Source: Brachybacterium sp. P6-10-X1 (GTDB lineage: Bacteria > Actinomycetota > Actinomycetes > Actinomycetales > Dermabacteraceae). From it: a DNA stretch of 64,000 nucleotides. Position numbers and translations under genes: made by a program. Location of the stretch: assembly GCF_001969445.1 (NCBI RefSeq), contig NZ_CP017297.1:1364001-1428000 (forward strand), read 5' to 3'. The notes under the pieces were generated by a model, which had not been told where the DNA came from, searched no databases, and worked only from the letters and a program-made list of their open reading frames with translations. Shown here piece after piece: positions 42,390-51,511 of this stretch (positions within the stretch are counted from its first letter, which is position 1; every line of letters begins with the position of its first letter).

Positions 42390-43766
42390 ATGACGGACGG
42401 ATCCCCTCGGAGCACGGTCGCGCCGCACGGGCGCTCCCGGCGCCACGACCCGTTCCGCTGGATCATCGAGAACCCGGGCACCGTCGATCTGATCGGCTTC
42501 GGAGCCGGCGCGCTCCTGGTCCTCGTCTTCTCCGTCGGCACCGGGAGCTTCGGCTGGTGGACCCTGTTCACCGTGCCGATGATCGCCGCGGGAGCGCTCT
42601 GTCGGGTGCGCCCCCTGCTCGGCGTCATCGTCATCGGGACCCTCGCCGTCTCCCACATGCTGGCGACCTTGCCCGTCGTCGCCGGCGATGTGATGACGTT
42701 CTACGCCATGTTCTGCGCCGTCGCGTACGGCGGGCGCGCCGTGGGCTGGATCGGTGTGGGAGCAGGGTTCCTCGGCGTCCTCGCCCAGGCCGGGTTCTGG
42801 AGTCTGCTGGCATACTTCACGCCCTACGGCGGGGTGCTGCAGTCCGCGGCGACCTTCGCCGGGCTGCTGCTGGTCGGCTCCATCACGGTCGTGGCGATCT
42901 GGGCGCTGGCCAACCTCCAGCGAGCCCGAGTGCGCCAACTCGCCCTGATCCGCGACCGCGCCGAGCAGGCCGTCCGGGAGCGCGAGCAGCGCACGGCCCT
43001 CGCGGTCGCCGACGAACGGGCCCGCATCGCCCGCGAGATGCACGACGTCGTCGCCCATTCCCTCTCCGTGATCATCGCCCAGGCCGACGGCGGCCGGTTC
43101 GTCGCCTCCCAGCAGCCCGAGAAGGCGGTCGACGTGCTCGGCACCATCGGGGAGACCGGGCGGGCGGCGCTCGCGGACATGCGCTCCCTGCTGGGCGTCC
43201 TGCGCCACGAGGACGAGACCAGTTTCGGGCCCCAGCCCGGCCCGGCGATGCTCGAGGACCTGGCCGACCGGGTGCGCGCCGCCGGGCTCGAGGTGGATCT
43301 CGACCTCGACGGCGATCTCGAGGACCTCTCCCAGGCGCTCGGCATGTCCGTGTTCCGCCTGGTCCAGGAATCGCTGACCAACGTCCTCAAGCACGCCGGG
43401 GCCGGCGCCTCCGCGGCGGTCCGCATCCATCGCACCGCCGCGAACCTGGAGATCGAGATCCTCGACGACGGCCAGGGCACCGACCCCGCGTCCGACGGTC
43501 AGGGCCACGGCCTGACCGGGATGCACGAGAGGATGTCCGTGTTCGGCGGCACCCTGCAGGCCGGGCCCCTCCCCGGCCGCGGATACCGGGTGCGGGCCGT
43601 GGTCCCGCTGGACGGCACCCTGCGCGGCGGCGAGACCGTCGGCAGCAGGACCGTCCCCGCGCGCCTCGACGGCCCCCCGGGTCACCCCGCCGACCCCGCC
43701 GGCCCCGTCACCAGATCCGCCGCCCCCGACCCCGACCCGTCCCACCCCGGAGGAGATCCCCGATGA
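42390..43766 (+). CDS. Sensor histidine kinase (HisKA_3 type)
   Basis: The 458-residue kinase has four to six helices in residues 35-175, then a dimerisation helix with phospho-acceptor His218 (ARIAREMHDVVAHSLSVII), and a HATPase domain with LVQESLTNVLKHAGA (N box) and GHGLTGMHERM (G box). A Pro-rich C-terminal tail follows. This is the class that pairs with NarL/LuxR regulators. The next gene is that regulator and overlaps by 4 bp. The signal is unknown; the adjacent ABC exporter could be the target. Confidence 0.92.
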   Translation: MTDGSPRSTVAPHGRSRRHDPFRWIIENPGTVDLIGFGAGALLVLVFSVGTGSFGWWTLFTVPMIAAGALCRVRPLLGVIVIGTLAVSHMLATLPVVAGDVMTFYAMFCAVAYGGRAVGWIGVGAGFLGVLAQAGFWSLLAYFTPYGGVLQSAATFAGLLLVGSITVVAIWALANLQRARVRQLALIRDRAEQAVREREQRTALAVADERARIAREMHDVVAHSLSVIIAQADGGRFVASQQPEKAVDVLGTIGETGRAALADMRSLLGVLRHEDETSFGPQPGPAMLEDLADRVRAAGLEVDLDLDGDLEDLSQALGMSVFRLVQESLTNVLKHAGAGASAAVRIHRTAANLEIEILDDGQGTDPASDGQGHGLTGMHERMSVFGGTLQAGPLPGRGYRVRAVVPLDGTLRGGETVGSRTVPARLDGPPGHPADPAGPVTRSAAPDPDPSHPGGDPR

Positions 43767-44452
43767 CCGATCCGCTCGACCGTCCCCTGCGCATCGCCCT
43801 GGTCGACGACCAGCCGCTCGTGCGCGCCGGCTTCGCGATGGTGATCGACTCGCAGCAGGACATGGAGGTCGTCGTGCAGGCGGTCGACGGCGCCGCCGCC
43901 GTGCAGGACCTGCGCGCCCGCACCGTCGACGTCGTGCTCATGGACGTGCGCATGCCGCGGATGGACGGCATCGAGGCCACGCAGCGAATCCTCGAGCAGG
44001 CCCCTGAGGGCCGTGCCCCGAAGATCGTGGTGCTGACCACCTTCGACATCGACGAGTACGTGGTCTCGGCGATCCGTGCCGGGGCCAGCGGGTTCCTGCT
44101 CAAGGACGCCCAGCCCGAGGACCTGCTCGGCGCGATCCGCACCGTCCATCGCGGGGACGCCGTGATCGCCCCGTCGGCCACGCGTCGCCTGCTCGCCCGC
44201 GTGGTCGCGACCCCCGAACCGCAGGAACAGGACACCTCGGCCCTGGACGCTCTCACCGAGCGGGAGCGGGAGGTGCTCACGCTGATGGGCCGCGGCTACT
44301 CGAACCAGGAGATCGGGGCCCGGCTCTTCGTCGCCGAGGCGACCGTGAAGACGCATGTGGGGCGTGTGCTGGCCAAGCTCGGGGCGCGCGACCGGGTCCA
44401 GGCCGTGATCATCGCCTTCGAGACCGGGCTGGTCGCCCCGGGCGCCGACTGA
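43763..44452 (+). CDS. LuxR-family response regulator
   Basis: A 229-residue two-domain regulator. The receiver has DD at 15-16, phospho-acceptor Asp61 (VLMDVRMPRMDG) and Lys in FLLKDAQPED. The HTH is LTEREREVLTLMGRGYSNQE followed by EATVKTHVGRVLAKL. The start overlaps the kinase stop (ATGA). Its stop is the first of three TGA codons in a 9-bp tandem repeat. Probable regulator of the ABC transporter 260 bp downstream. Confidence 0.93.
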   Translation: MTDPLDRPLRIALVDDQPLVRAGFAMVIDSQQDMEVVVQAVDGAAAVQDLRARTVDVVLMDVRMPRMDGIEATQRILEQAPEGRAPKIVVLTTFDIDEYVVSAIRAGASGFLLKDAQPEDLLGAIRTVHRGDAVIAPSATRRLLARVVATPEPQEQDTSALDALTEREREVLTLMGRGYSNQEIGARLFVAEATVKTHVGRVLAKLGARDRVQAVIIAFETGLVAPGAD

Positions 44453-44470
44453 GCCGACTGAGCCGACTGA
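44444..44470. repeat. Three 9-bp units across the response-regulator stop codon
   Basis: GCCGACTGA is repeated three times; the TGA codons are at 44450, 44459 and 44468, all in frame, the first being the real stop. Confidence 0.9.
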
Positions 44471-44712
44471 GGCGTCGGAGCCGGCGGTGCCGTCGAGTCC
44501 GCAGACGCGCCCGTCCCGGCGTCCCTACTTGCCCCACCTGCCCCACCTGTCCGCCGGTCCAGACGACACCGCCGTCGTCATCCCCTGGTATGACCCCTCC
44601 CCATCCCCCGGTCGGGCCGTTTCCGGCAGGTCGCGACCCGAGGCTGACGCCTCGCCGTCGTCGGGCACGGGAACATCGTTCATGACAGCACACCCCATGA
44701 CGAAGGATCCCG

Positions 44713-45450
44713 ATGACAGCCCAGCCCGTCCCCGCCCCGCCCGCCAGCGCGGAGGGCACCGCACCCGCCATCGTCGCCCGCGGCGTGACCCGCACCTACG
44801 GCACCGGTGCGGGGGCCGTGACCGCCCTGGACGCGGTGGACATCGACATCGCTCGTGGAGCGTTCACTGCGATCATGGGCCCCTCCGGCTCCGGAAAGTC
44901 CACCCTTCTGCACACCCTGGCCGGCCTGGATGCCGTCGACGGCGGCTCGATCCGCATCGACGGCACGGAGATCACCGATCTCTCCGACGACGCCCTGACA
45001 CGCCTGCGCCGGGAGCGGGTCGGCTTCGTGTTCCAGTCCTTCAACCTGCTGCCGATGCTCAGCGCCGAGCAGAACATCCTGCTGCCGCTCGAACTCGCCG
45101 GCAAGCGCGTGGACCGCGCCTGGCTGGAGACCATCACCGCCGCCTTCGGCCTGACCGACCGCCTCGACCACCTGCCCTCGCAGCTCTCCGGTGGACAGAT
45201 CCAGCGCGTCGCGATCGCGCGCGCGCTGGTCACCTCGCCCGCTGTCGTCTTCGCCGACGAGCCCACCGGCAACCTCGACTCGCACACCACCGCGGAGGTG
45301 CTGGACTTCCTGCGCCTGTCCGTGGACGAGTTCGGCCAAACGGTCGTCATGGTCACCCACGAACGTGACGCCGCCGAGCGCGCGGACAGGATCGTCTCCC
45401 TGGCCGACGGCCGCCTGGCCGCCGACGAGGACCTGCGGGGCAGGCTCTGA
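44713..45450 (+). CDS. ABC transporter ATP-binding protein (MacB/LolD type)
   Basis: The 245-residue ATPase has Walker A GPSGSGKSTLLHTLAGLD, Q-loop FQSFNLLPMLSAEQNI, signature LSGGQIQRVAIARAL, Walker B VVFADEPTGNLDS and H-loop VTHERD. This is the type that serves FtsX-like permeases in peptide, lipoprotein or antibiotic efflux. AAGGATCCCG precedes the ATG. Its TGA overlaps the permease ATG by one base. Confidence 0.93.
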   Translation: MTAQPVPAPPASAEGTAPAIVARGVTRTYGTGAGAVTALDAVDIDIARGAFTAIMGPSGSGKSTLLHTLAGLDAVDGGSIRIDGTEITDLSDDALTRLRRERVGFVFQSFNLLPMLSAEQNILLPLELAGKRVDRAWLETITAAFGLTDRLDHLPSQLSGGQIQRVAIARALVTSPAVVFADEPTGNLDSHTTAEVLDFLRLSVDEFGQTVVMVTHERDAAERADRIVSLADGRLAADEDLRGRL

Positions 45451-47966
45451 TGGCACGCCGCACCCCGCTGAAGCTCACCCCGCTGCGCCGCCACCTCGCG
45501 GCCGTCCTGACCATCGCGCTGTCCTGCGCGTTCGTTGCCATCATGGTGCTGGCCGGCAACCTCATGCAGGCCTCGCTGGCCTCCCAGGCCACCCAGCAGT
45601 ACGAGGGGGCGGATCTGGAGATCTCCCGCCCCCTGACCGACCAGCAGTTCGCCGCCGAGCAGCCGCTGGCGGCTCCCGAGATCGACGGCGCCGAGCAGAC
45701 CTGGCCGCTGCTGGCCAACTACCTGCAGCTGAGCTCCCAGGAGGACGGCGGCAGCGCCTTCCTCTCCGCGACCATGCTCCCGCCCTCGGCCACGGCCGAG
45801 CAGACCCTGGCCGAGGGCGAGCTGCCCTCGGAGGCCGACGAGGTCGTGCTCGACACCGCGGCCGCCGAAGCTCTCAAGGTGACCCTCGGCGACACCGTCA
45901 CGCTGCCGGCCGACTTCTCTCCCACCAGCCAGGAGACGAGCTTCACGGTCACCGGACTCGCCCCCACCGCGGAGGGCTCCGTGTTCGGCGGCACGCCCCG
46001 GGTGCTGGTCTCGGACGCGAATGCCGCTGCCCTGCTGGGCCCCACGGAGGGCACGCTCACCGAGACCTGGTTGGCATCCGTCCCCGAGGACACGGACCCG
46101 GCGACGGTCGCCGAGTCCGCGAGCAGCGGCGATCTCTCGGTGCGCACCGTCGAGGAGGCCGAGCAGGAGGCGACCGAGAACGTCACCCAAGGCGCGGCCT
46201 CGCTGGGGCTGATGCTCGGAGTGTTCGTGGTGATCGCCCTGTTCACGAGCGCCGTCGTCATCGCCAACACCTTCGCGGTCACGATCGCTCAGCGCACCCG
46301 CTCCCTCGCCCTGCTGCGCACCCTCGGGGCCACCCGTGGCCAGGTGCGTCGCGTGGTGCTGCGCGAATCCTTGCTGGTCGGGGTGCTCGGAGCCGTCGCC
46401 GGCCTGGTCGGTGGGCACCTGCTGGTCCAAGCCGCTCTCGGCGCGGCCGACGCGCTGGGCTGGCTCGACGGGCTCCTGATCGTCCCGGTCGGCCTGTGGT
46501 CGGTGCTGCTGCCGGTGATCGCCGGCGTGGTCATCACCCGGGGGGCGAGCCTGGCCCCGATGCGCGCGGCAACCCGGGTGGCACCGCTCCAGGCGCTGCG
46601 GCCCGAGCCGCCCTCGCAGCGCCGCGGCCTCGGCGCCCGCGGCCTGATCGGCATCGTCGCGGTCGTGCTCGGCGTCCTCGCCCTGGTCGGTGGCACAGTG
46701 CTGGCCGTGCAGGGAACGCCCTCACTCGGGATCCTGCTGGCGATGGCCGGGGGCGTGATCAGCTTCACCGGCATGCTGCTGGTGCTGATCGTCCTCACCC
46801 GACCGCTGTCCTCCCTGATCGGCGCGATCATGGGGCACGTCGGCGGGCTTCCGGCGAAGGTGGCCAGCGCCAACGTCGCCCGGAATCCCCGGCGCAGCGC
46901 CGCCACCATCGCGGCCCTGCTCATCGGCACCACGTTGATGACGATGATGGCCGTCGGCGCGCGCACGGCGGAGACCACCCTCACCACTGAACTCGACTCC
47001 CGACGCCCGATCGACCTCATCGTCAGCGCCGAGGAAATGCCCGAGGACGGGGTCGAACAGGTCGCCGGGATCAAGGGCATCGACGGAGCTCAGCCCGCCG
47101 CCCGCACGGACATCGACGTCGGGGTCACCGAACCGATGACGCTGTACGGCGCGTCCCCCGAGGCGGTGCGCGAGACCTCCCACCGGCCCGGAATGGCGGA
47201 CGAGCTGGAGGACGGCGTCGTGCTGCTCGGGTCCGATCGGGCCGAGCGATTCGGTGTCACCGACGGTCAGACCCTGCAGGTCGAGGGGGCCGACGGGACC
47301 CCGCAGCAGCTGCAGGTGCAGATCGACGCCAACCTGGCGATATCCCTGGTCACGCCAGCCACCCTCGAGCAGATCGCCGGAGGCGGGGCCACCCCCGTGG
47401 TCCTGGGCGACTTCGCCGACCCGGGCACCGCCGAGCGTGCCGACATCGACGTGATGTCCCTGGCCAACTCGATCACCGAGCAGACCGCCACGTCAGGCTG
47501 GTCCGCGGTCAGCACCGACGTCGGAGGCGCCGAACGCGAGATGTACGGGCAGATCCTCGACATCCTCCTGGGCATCGTCGTGGCCCTGCTCGCCGTCGCC
47601 GTGGTGGTCGCGCTGGTGGGAGTGGCCAACACCCTCAGCCTCGGCGTCGTCGAACGCACATCCGAGAACGCCCTGCTGCGGGCGCTGGGCACCACGCGGC
47701 GCCAGATGCGGGCCATGCTCGGCTGGGAAGGCGTCCTGCTCGCCGTGGTCGGAGCCGTGCTCGGTATCATCATCGGCAGCGCGTACGGGGTGTTCGGCAT
47801 CAACGCTCTGCTGGGATCGACCTACCCGGTCACGATCACCATCCCCTGGGGGCAGGTCGGCCTGGTGCTGCTGCTCGCGATCCTCGCCGGGGGCGCGGCC
47901 TCGGTCCTGCCGGGACGGGCCGCAGCCCGCACGGCGCCGGCGGCAGCGCTGGCCGGGGGTGAGTGA
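45450..47966 (+). CDS. ABC transporter permease, FtsX/MacB-like
   Basis: The 838-residue permease has two FtsX-type cores. An N-terminal helix (LAAVLTIALSCAFVAIMVLA) is followed by a large external domain, three helices near 250-365, a second N-helix-like stretch at ~395-450, another external domain and three final helices (IVVALLAVAVVVALVGVANT onward). RTRSLALLRTLGATRGQVRR and RTSENALLRALGTTRRQMRA are the paired coupling motifs. It works with the ATPase as a mechanotransmission-type exporter. Substrate unknown. Confidence 0.9.
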   Translation: MARRTPLKLTPLRRHLAAVLTIALSCAFVAIMVLAGNLMQASLASQATQQYEGADLEISRPLTDQQFAAEQPLAAPEIDGAEQTWPLLANYLQLSSQEDGGSAFLSATMLPPSATAEQTLAEGELPSEADEVVLDTAAAEALKVTLGDTVTLPADFSPTSQETSFTVTGLAPTAEGSVFGGTPRVLVSDANAAALLGPTEGTLTETWLASVPEDTDPATVAESASSGDLSVRTVEEAEQEATENVTQGAASLGLMLGVFVVIALFTSAVVIANTFAVTIAQRTRSLALLRTLGATRGQVRRVVLRESLLVGVLGAVAGLVGGHLLVQAALGAADALGWLDGLLIVPVGLWSVLLPVIAGVVITRGASLAPMRAATRVAPLQALRPEPPSQRRGLGARGLIGIVAVVLGVLALVGGTVLAVQGTPSLGILLAMAGGVISFTGMLLVLIVLTRPLSSLIGAIMGHVGGLPAKVASANVARNPRRSAATIAALLIGTTLMTMMAVGARTAETTLTTELDSRRPIDLIVSAEEMPEDGVEQVAGIKGIDGAQPAARTDIDVGVTEPMTLYGASPEAVRETSHRPGMADELEDGVVLLGSDRAERFGVTDGQTLQVEGADGTPQQLQVQIDANLAISLVTPATLEQIAGGGATPVVLGDFADPGTAERADIDVMSLANSITEQTATSGWSAVSTDVGGAEREMYGQILDILLGIVVALLAVAVVVALVGVANTLSLGVVERTSENALLRALGTTRRQMRAMLGWEGVLLAVVGAVLGIIIGSAYGVFGINALLGSTYPVTITIPWGQVGLVLLLAILAGGAASVLPGRAAARTAPAAALAGGE

Positions 47967-48012
47967 CGCGCAGCCGTCCTGAGGACACCGGGCCGGTCGG
48001 ACGGTCCACCCC

Positions 48013-48061
48013 GAGGACGGGCCCTGCTCCGGAGCGGCGCTCCGGGGCAGGGCCCGTCCTC
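48013..48061. terminator. Strong bidirectional hairpin
   Basis: 23-bp arms with a single mismatch and a GGC loop: GAGGACGGGCCCTGC at the left foot and GCAGGGCCCGTCCTC at the right. It sits between the stops of the permease (plus) and the membrane protein (minus), serving both. Confidence 0.85.
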
Positions 48062-48191
48062 ACAGCACGTCGATCAGACGCCACTCCGGACCGATCTCCT
48101 GCCGATCGTCCCTCACAGCACGTCGATCAGACTCCACTCCGGACCGATCTCCTGCCGATCGTCCCTCACAGCACGTCGATCAGTCGTCACC
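48058..48191. repeat. 53-bp tandem repeat, two full and one partial copy
   Basis: Full copies 48058-48110 and 48111-48163, one difference apart, begin CCTCACAGCACGTCGATCAG; the third partial copy at 48164 runs into the stop of the leftward membrane protein (TCA at 48180). Confidence 0.9.
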
Positions 48192-48623
48192 GCCCGGCAA
48201 CGGGGTCGACCGCACCAGGTTCAGCAGCAGCACGAACAGCACGATCGCCAGGCCGAGGGCGAGACCGCCCTGCCAGTACAGGCCGCCGCGCAGGAGACTC
48301 GCGCCGACCAGCGCCTGGAACAGCTGCCAGGTGATGCCGTATCCGAGACCGAAGCGGCCGGCGACGAGGATCGACCGTGCAGCCAGCGCGGTACCGGCCG
48401 CGAAGATCAGCAGGAAGATCCCCAGCCCAGTGCCGAACCGGCCGTTCAATCCCCCGCCGGCGACCAGCACGAAGCAGCCGGTGGCGGCGGCCGCCAGCAA
48501 CAGGGTCTCGACCCCGAGCAGCGCGGCGACGGTCGGGCGGATCCGCGGACCGGGAGCGCCGTCGGGACCGGAGCCAGCAACTCGCGAGGCGGTGGGTCCG
48601 GTGGAGTGGGCATCGGTGGGCAT
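48180..48623 (-). CDS. Small four-helix membrane protein
   Basis: The 147-residue protein has a disordered start (MPTDAHSTGPTASRVAGSGP) and four helices: VAALLGVETLLLAAAATGCF, LGIFLLIFAAGTALAARSIL, GYGITWQLFQALVGASLL and LALGLAIVLFVLLLNLV. It resembles uncharacterised actinobacterial membrane proteins of the PdtaS/whiB neighbourhood. No catalytic motif. The ATG at 48623 is chosen because upstream residues lie in the whiB promoter region. Confidence 0.75.
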   Translation of the reverse strand: MPTDAHSTGPTASRVAGSGPDGAPGPRIRPTVAALLGVETLLLAAAATGCFVLVAGGGLNGRFGTGLGIFLLIFAAGTALAARSILVAGRFGLGYGITWQLFQALVGASLLRGGLYWQGGLALGLAIVLFVLLLNLVRSTPLPGGDD

Positions 48624-48996
48624 GAGGAGACTGTATCCGTCGTCGGCGTCCTCCGACGGATCGCCTCTCCCCTGGTCATCCCCACCCTCTCCCGCGTCGC
48701 GCGCCTGCTCCCAGCACTCTTCGCGGCCATTTTCAACGTCTTCGTGCCGGGCATCACGCCCCGGTCCCGGCTTGTGGGAAGTGCCACCCAGCTCGGCGAC
48801 GCAGACCCTTGTCGAGGCCGCGACCTGCCCAGAGAATGGAGGTCGGCTCGCTCTGACGTCGAGATCCGCGACAGCTGTCGCCGCCGCCGGATCCGCATCG
48901 ACGAGCCGAAGACCCGAGAACGCCCCACCCGGAGCGACCCTCGCCGCGCCACGCCCTACGGGGTGGGGCGTGGCGTCCTGGAAAGAGAGAGTGACG
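48624..48996. promoter_or_regulatory. 373-bp divergent upstream region of whiB1-like gene
   Basis: No gene seen; the frames here lack coding character. It must hold promoters for the membrane protein and for the WhiB-like regulator, whose family is usually under several inputs. A palindromic GCCCCACCC/GGGTGGGGC pair (around 48930-48970) lies just upstream of the start. Confidence 0.45.
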
Positions 48997-49245
48997 ATGG
49001 ACTGGCGCCACCGTGCCGAGTGCCTCAACCATGATCCCGAGCTGTTCTTCCCGATCGGGAACACCGGACCGGCGATCACGCAGATCCAGGAGGCGAAGGC
49101 GGTGTGCCAGAAGTGCGACGTCATGACGGCTTGCCTGAAGTTCGCCCTCGAGTCCGGTCAGGACTCGGGCGTCTGGGGAGGTCTTTCCGAGGATGAGCGT
49201 CGCTCCTTGAAGCGTCGCAACGCGCGCGCCCGCCGCGCCAGCTGA
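48997..49245 (+). CDS. whiB1: WhiB-family regulator, WhiB1-like
   Basis: The 82-residue iron-sulfur protein has Cys9, Cys37, Cys40 and Cys46 (AECLNHDPELFFPIGN, AVCQKCDVMTACLKFA), then GVWGGLSEDERRSLKRRNAR with the turn and basic helix. The start MDWRHRAECL and the tail match WhiB1, an essential nitric-oxide-sensing partner of the primary sigma factor. A GTG two codons earlier is an alternative start. The satellite's own WhiB (31758) has a different tail. Confidence 0.9.
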   Translation: MDWRHRAECLNHDPELFFPIGNTGPAITQIQEAKAVCQKCDVMTACLKFALESGQDSGVWGGLSEDERRSLKRRNARARRAS

Positions 49246-49258
49246 CCCCTCGTCCTGC

Positions 49259-49284
49259 GGTCCGGGCCACCGATTCGCCGGACC
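49259..49284 (+). terminator. Hairpin after whiB1-like gene
   Basis: GGTCCGG (49259-49265) pairs with CCGGACC (49278-49284) over a 12-nt loop; no T tract. Confidence 0.5.
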
Positions 49285-49351
49285 TCCGCCCGGAGCGGGG
49301 TGCGTGCGCGTCGCCGACGTCATCGTGCTCTCCCCGCCCCGGGCGGTCCGC

Positions 49352-50842
49352 TCAGAGCGTGAGCGGATCCAGGTACACGTCGACCACCGCCCGGGTCCCC
49401 CCGTCGGGACAGTCCTGCCAGGTCAGGGCCCCCCCGAGCTGGCCCTGCACCAGCGTCAGCGCGATGTTCGTGCCCAGTCCGGTCGGCTTGGCCGCTCCCA
49501 TCCCCTCGCCGTCATCCTCGATGTTGATGACCAGATGCGAGCCGGTCCGCTCGCTGCGCACGCTCAGGGTGCCACCGGTCTCCGAGAGCCCGTGCTCCAC
49601 CGCGTTCGTGGCCAGTTCCGTGACCACCAAGGCCAGCGGAGTCGCCTCCTCCGCCCGGATCGACCCCACCCGACCGCTCTTCTCGGTGCGCACCTCCACC
49701 TGGGACTCGGTGAGCCGCGGCGCTCCCGCCCGGTGCACGGTCGCGCTGGCGGCGTCCACGGCCAGGCGCAGGCAGCGATCGATCACGTCGTCGAAGTGGA
49801 CGGCCTCCTCCGAACCCTGCAGCAGGGACTCATGGACCAGGGCGATCGTCGAGACCCGGCGCATGGCCTCGCTCAGCGCGTCACGCGCCTCGTCGGACTT
49901 CATGCGTCGTGACTGCATGCGCAGCAGCGCCGCGACCGTCTGGAGATTGTTCTTGACCCGGTGGTGGACCTCGCGGATCGTCGCGTCCTTGGTGATCAGC
50001 TCCCGTTCCCGGCGGCGCAGCTCCGTGACGTCGCGCACCAAGATGATCGCACCCGTGCGCTGCTCCTTCTCGGTCAGGGGCACGGCGCGCAGGGAGAGCG
50101 TCCCACCGCGGGCCTGCATGTCGGAGCGCCAGGCGGCGCGCCCCATGAGCACCAGGGGCAAGGATTCGTCCACCGGGCTGCGCGTCTGCAGCACGTCGGT
50201 GGACAGCTCGGCCAGGGTGATGCCCTCCATGTCGCCCTCGACGCCGAAGCGGTGGAACGCGGACAGCGCATTCGGCGAGGTCCACTGGACCACCCCATTG
50301 CCATCGAGCTCGACGACGCCGTCCCCGACCCTCGGCGCGCCACGGCGGGGTGGGATAGGCGCTCCCTCGATCGGGAAGGCGCCCGCCTGGAGCATCCGCA
50401 GCACACGCACCCCGAGCTGATGCTGACGGATCTCGTTCGTCGAGCGGATCCCGTCGCTGACCGGGCTCTCGGCCGCCAGCACCCCCAGCGTGCTGCCGTT
50501 CTTGCGCACCGGCACCAGCAGACCGGTGGCTTCCCGGCCCTCACGTTCGATCGGGGTGGATCCGCCGACGGGCTCCGCCCCCTCGAGCAGCGCGGGGATC
50601 TCGGAGACCGCGTCGGCCTCGAGCAGGGTCCCGACCGGATCCTCGTAATAGACCGTGGAGCCGGTCGCGGGCCGGCAGTGGGCCACGGCCTGCGGCCCCT
50701 TCGCGCTCTGGATCCACAGCACCAGATCGGATCGGAGCAGATCGGAGACGAGGTTCCAGTCCCCCACGAGGTGCTGGAGCCAGTCGGCCTCCTTTCCGGT
50801 CAGGGCGCGGGCGTCGGCGAGGAACTTGGACAGGCTCGGCAT
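49352..50842 (-). CDS. pdtaS: Sensor histidine kinase PdtaS
   Basis: The 496-residue soluble kinase has an N-terminal GAF-like domain (to ~155), a PAS domain ~170-275 and a HisKA_2 helix EVHHRVKNNLQTVAALLRMQ with the phospho-acceptor His293/294, then a HATPase domain (VVTELATNAVEHGL, GLGTNIALTLVQGQL). The H-x-R-V-K-N-N-L-Q box is typical of PdtaS, which signals to the RNA-binding antiterminator PdtaR; that partner is not in this window. Divergent from the DUF2505 gene. Confidence 0.92.
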   Translation of the reverse strand: MPSLSKFLADARALTGKEADWLQHLVGDWNLVSDLLRSDLVLWIQSAKGPQAVAHCRPATGSTVYYEDPVGTLLEADAVSEIPALLEGAEPVGGSTPIEREGREATGLLVPVRKNGSTLGVLAAESPVSDGIRSTNEIRQHQLGVRVLRMLQAGAFPIEGAPIPPRRGAPRVGDGVVELDGNGVVQWTSPNALSAFHRFGVEGDMEGITLAELSTDVLQTRSPVDESLPLVLMGRAAWRSDMQARGGTLSLRAVPLTEKEQRTGAIILVRDVTELRRRERELITKDATIREVHHRVKNNLQTVAALLRMQSRRMKSDEARDALSEAMRRVSTIALVHESLLQGSEEAVHFDDVIDRCLRLAVDAASATVHRAGAPRLTESQVEVRTEKSGRVGSIRAEEATPLALVVTELATNAVEHGLSETGGTLSVRSERTGSHLVINIEDDGEGMGAAKPTGLGTNIALTLVQGQLGGALTWQDCPDGGTRAVVDVYLDPLTL

Positions 50843-50940
50843 GGGCCCAGGATAGTGCGAGCCCCCGGGGTGGACGCGACCGGGCCGCCGCCGCTCCTGC
50901 CGTAGGCTGAGACGGACCGATTCCCCCGGGAAGGACGAGG

Positions 50941-51447
50941 ATGAAGCTCCGCGAGACGTTGACCCTGCCGCTGTCGGCGCGCACCGCCGCCACGATGTAC
51001 GCCGATCAGGAGTACACCGCGATCCGTCGGGAGACCCTGAAGGCGACCAGCGCGTCCTCCCAGGTCGACGGCGACCCGGTCGGCGCCTTCACCGTGCGGA
51101 CCGAGCTCACGATGCCGACGGACAAGGTCCCGGACATCGCCCGTCGTTTCGTGGGTTCGACCATCACCATCCGGGAGACCCAGACGTGGTCCGCCCCCGA
51201 GCCCGACGGCAGCCGCAGCGGCACCATGGAGCTCGAGGTGGCCGGGACCCCCGCCGGGTTGAAGGGATCCTTGCGTCTTGCCCCCACCGGCGAACTGACC
51301 TGCAGCGTCGACATCGATGGCGACCTGGTGGCCAAGGTTCCGCTGCTGGGCCCCCGGCTCGAGAAGGCCGCTGTCCCCTACGTCTCCACGGTGCTGCGCG
51401 CCGAGGAGAAGTCCGCCCGGACCTACGCGGATCGCGCCGACGACTGA
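50941..51447 (+). CDS. DUF2505 family protein
   Basis: The 168-residue protein (LRETLTLPLSARTAATMYAD, LTMPTDKVPDIARRFVGSTI, AGTPAGLKGSLRL, KVPLLGPRLEKAAVPYVSTV) matches the DUF2505/polyketide-cyclase-like group of actinobacteria. These have an START-like beta-helix grip fold with a hydrophobic pocket; no ligand is known. Start follows GGGAAGGACGAGG. Single gene. Confidence 0.85.
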   Translation: MKLRETLTLPLSARTAATMYADQEYTAIRRETLKATSASSQVDGDPVGAFTVRTELTMPTDKVPDIARRFVGSTITIRETQTWSAPEPDGSRSGTMELEVAGTPAGLKGSLRLAPTGELTCSVDIDGDLVAKVPLLGPRLEKAAVPYVSTVLRAEEKSARTYADRADD

Positions 51448-51511
51448 CCCGGGGGCGGGGTCACGGCCCGGCCTGTGATCGAGCCACCTGCGATCTCGCC
51501 GTTTCCGGTGA

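Noticed and set aside
48058-48191. Possible CRISPR array
   Set aside because: The 53-bp units are contiguous with no spacers, and no cas gene is near.
48606-49034. 142-codon plus-strand frame upstream of the whiB1-like gene
   Set aside because: No recognisable motif, ends inside the WhiB gene in another frame, and covers an expected promoter region.
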